From Rhodocyclaceae bacterium (GTDB taxonomy: Bacteria; Pseudomonadota; Gammaproteobacteria; Burkholderiales; Rhodocyclaceae), in NCBI GenBank assembly GCA_025361105.1, contig JANYAW010000337.1, positions 1-14,820 of the forward strand: a DNA stretch of 14,820 bases, written 5' to 3'. The notes under the pieces were generated by a model. It was not told the DNA's origin. It did no database searches and saw only the letters and a program-made list of their open reading frames with translations. A program made the position numbers and the translations under genes. Of this stretch, positions 13,957 to 14,820 are shown in pieces (positions within the stretch are counted from its first letter, which is position 1; every line of letters begins with the position of its first letter).

Positions 13957-14820
13957 TTGTCACCAGCATCTGTCGAACTAGCCAAGCATCTATTGATGGT
14001 GTTTGGCCTCATTCTTGCGGTGGGAACAGCTTGTGCCGTCCTCGCACAGAAATTGAAAATGCCGGATGTCGTTGTGTTTCTAGTCGTTGGAACCTTGCTG
14101 GGTCCGGATGTGGCAGGGGTAATTGACATTAAAGTCGATTCAACCCTGAATCAATTAATACTAATTTTTGGCTCTTGCTACATCCTCTTTGATGGCGGCG
14201 CTTCATTGCGGCTGAAAGTGCTGAAAGAAGTCTGGATCACGATCTTGGTCCTCGCGACCATCGGTGTGTTGATCACCGCCGCAATCACCAGTATCGCCGC
14301 CTATTACCTGCTAGGCATTCCATTCATAGTCGCGCTGTTGCTGGCTTCAACCATTGCATCAACCGACCCGGCAACACTAGTCCCCGTGTTTCGTCAGGTG
14401 AAGATCAAGGACCGGGTCGCGCAGACCGTAATGTCCGAGTCGGCCTTCAACGATGCCACCGGGGCAATCCTGACTTTCGCTGTACTCGCCGTTGCTATGG
14501 GGCAAGGTGAAATATCCGTATCGACCGTACTGATCGACTTGTTGAAGCAGGCATCGTTCGGCTTAATCACAGGATTGATCCTCGGTTACCTGGCAGCATT
14601 GTTTATTGCCCACGAGAAATTCAATTTCTTGCAGGAATATGCCCCGGTAGTTTCGCTAATGGCTGTAGTCGGTGCTTTCCTGACCGCCGACGGACTACAA
14701 GCAAGCGGCTTTATGGCGGTATTCGTGTTTGGTATCGTGATTGGCAACAAGGACGCTTTCGGTTTTTCGATGGAAGCAGGTGAGCAAGAGAAATTAGACG
14801 ATTACGTAATGCTCACCGCG
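13957..14820 (+). CDS. CPA1/NhaP-type cation:proton antiporter, N-terminal 288 residues (3' part outside window)
   Basis: This inner-membrane exchanger of Na+ or K+ against protons is open at the right edge with no stop in 288 codons. Successive hydrophobic segments begin at about residue 8 (LAKHLLMVFGLILAVG) and continue through VVVFLVVGTLLGP, LILIFGSCYILFDGG and later helices. Two CPA1 signatures are visible: STDPAT with D137 (the unwound-helix site) and SESAFNDATGAI with N165-D166 (the ion-binding Asn-Asp pair). An earlier in-frame TTG (13930) is possible but has no ribosome-binding site. A cytoplasmic regulatory domain such as TrkA-C may follow outside the window. Ion preference cannot be read from this part. 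Confidence 0.92.
   Translation, partial: MSPASVELAKHLLMVFGLILAVGTACAVLAQKLKMPDVVVFLVVGTLLGPDVAGVIDIKVDSTLNQLILIFGSCYILFDGGASLRLKVLKEVWITILVLATIGVLITAAITSIAAYYLLGIPFIVALLLASTIASTDPATLVPVFRQVKIKDRVAQTVMSESAFNDATGAILTFAVLAVAMGQGEISVSTVLIDLLKQASFGLITGLILGYLAALFIAHEKFNFLQEYAPVVSLMAVVGAFLTADGLQASGFMAVFVFGIVIGNKDAFGFSMEAGEQEKLDDYVMLTA

Overview
The window looks like chromosomal core sequence from a betaproteobacterium (my inference; a Nitrosomonadales- or Burkholderiales-type genome fits best). The evidence is a complete run of Pil-Chp twitching-motility chemotaxis genes, headed by a rubredoxin gene and divergent from thiD-thiE-hemL, which is an order I associate with beta- and gammaproteobacteria. 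I see no tRNA, rRNA, CRISPR array, phage gene or transposase.

Region 1 (about 1-8617, minus strand) reads, in transcription order, rubredoxin, pilG, pilH, pilI, pilJ and chpA/pilL. All point the same way, with gaps of 42 to 77 bases, so they probably form one operon. PilJ is the inner-membrane chemoreceptor and PilI its CheW-like adaptor. ChpA is a giant CheA-type kinase with several Hpt domains; it runs off the left edge after its ATPase domain. PilG and PilH are the single-domain response regulators that receive its phosphate. Together they control type IV pilus extension, retraction and cAMP signalling.

Region 2 (8687-11554, plus strand) is thiD-thiE-hemL: two thiamine-synthesis enzymes and the last enzyme of the C5 route to 5-aminolevulinate, probably co-transcribed from the short spacer shared with rubredoxin. 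A conserved-looking protein of unknown function (11688-12068, plus) follows.

Region 3 (12231-13659, minus strand) is a two-gene unit. A predicted ferritin-like di-iron 'metal-dependent hydrolase' (PF10118 type) comes first, then a four-helix membrane protein that I align without gaps to part of styrene oxide isomerase. The alignment keeps the haem-ligand histidine but loses the catalytic tyrosine and asparagine. This pair is the most promising candidate for undescribed biochemistry in the window.

Region 4 (13957-14820, plus strand, open at the right edge) is the N-terminal part of a CPA1/NhaP-type cation:proton antiporter with a TTG start and a strong ribosome-binding site.

Running through all of this is a short dispersed repeat with core CAGCACCAACTGGC, often preceded by GACGGCGTGTC. 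Six copies or partial copies lie in spacers (thiD/thiE, after hemL, after the unknown gene, before the antiporter) and inside two linkers of chpA. The copy after hemL is split by a segment containing a long imperfect hairpin.
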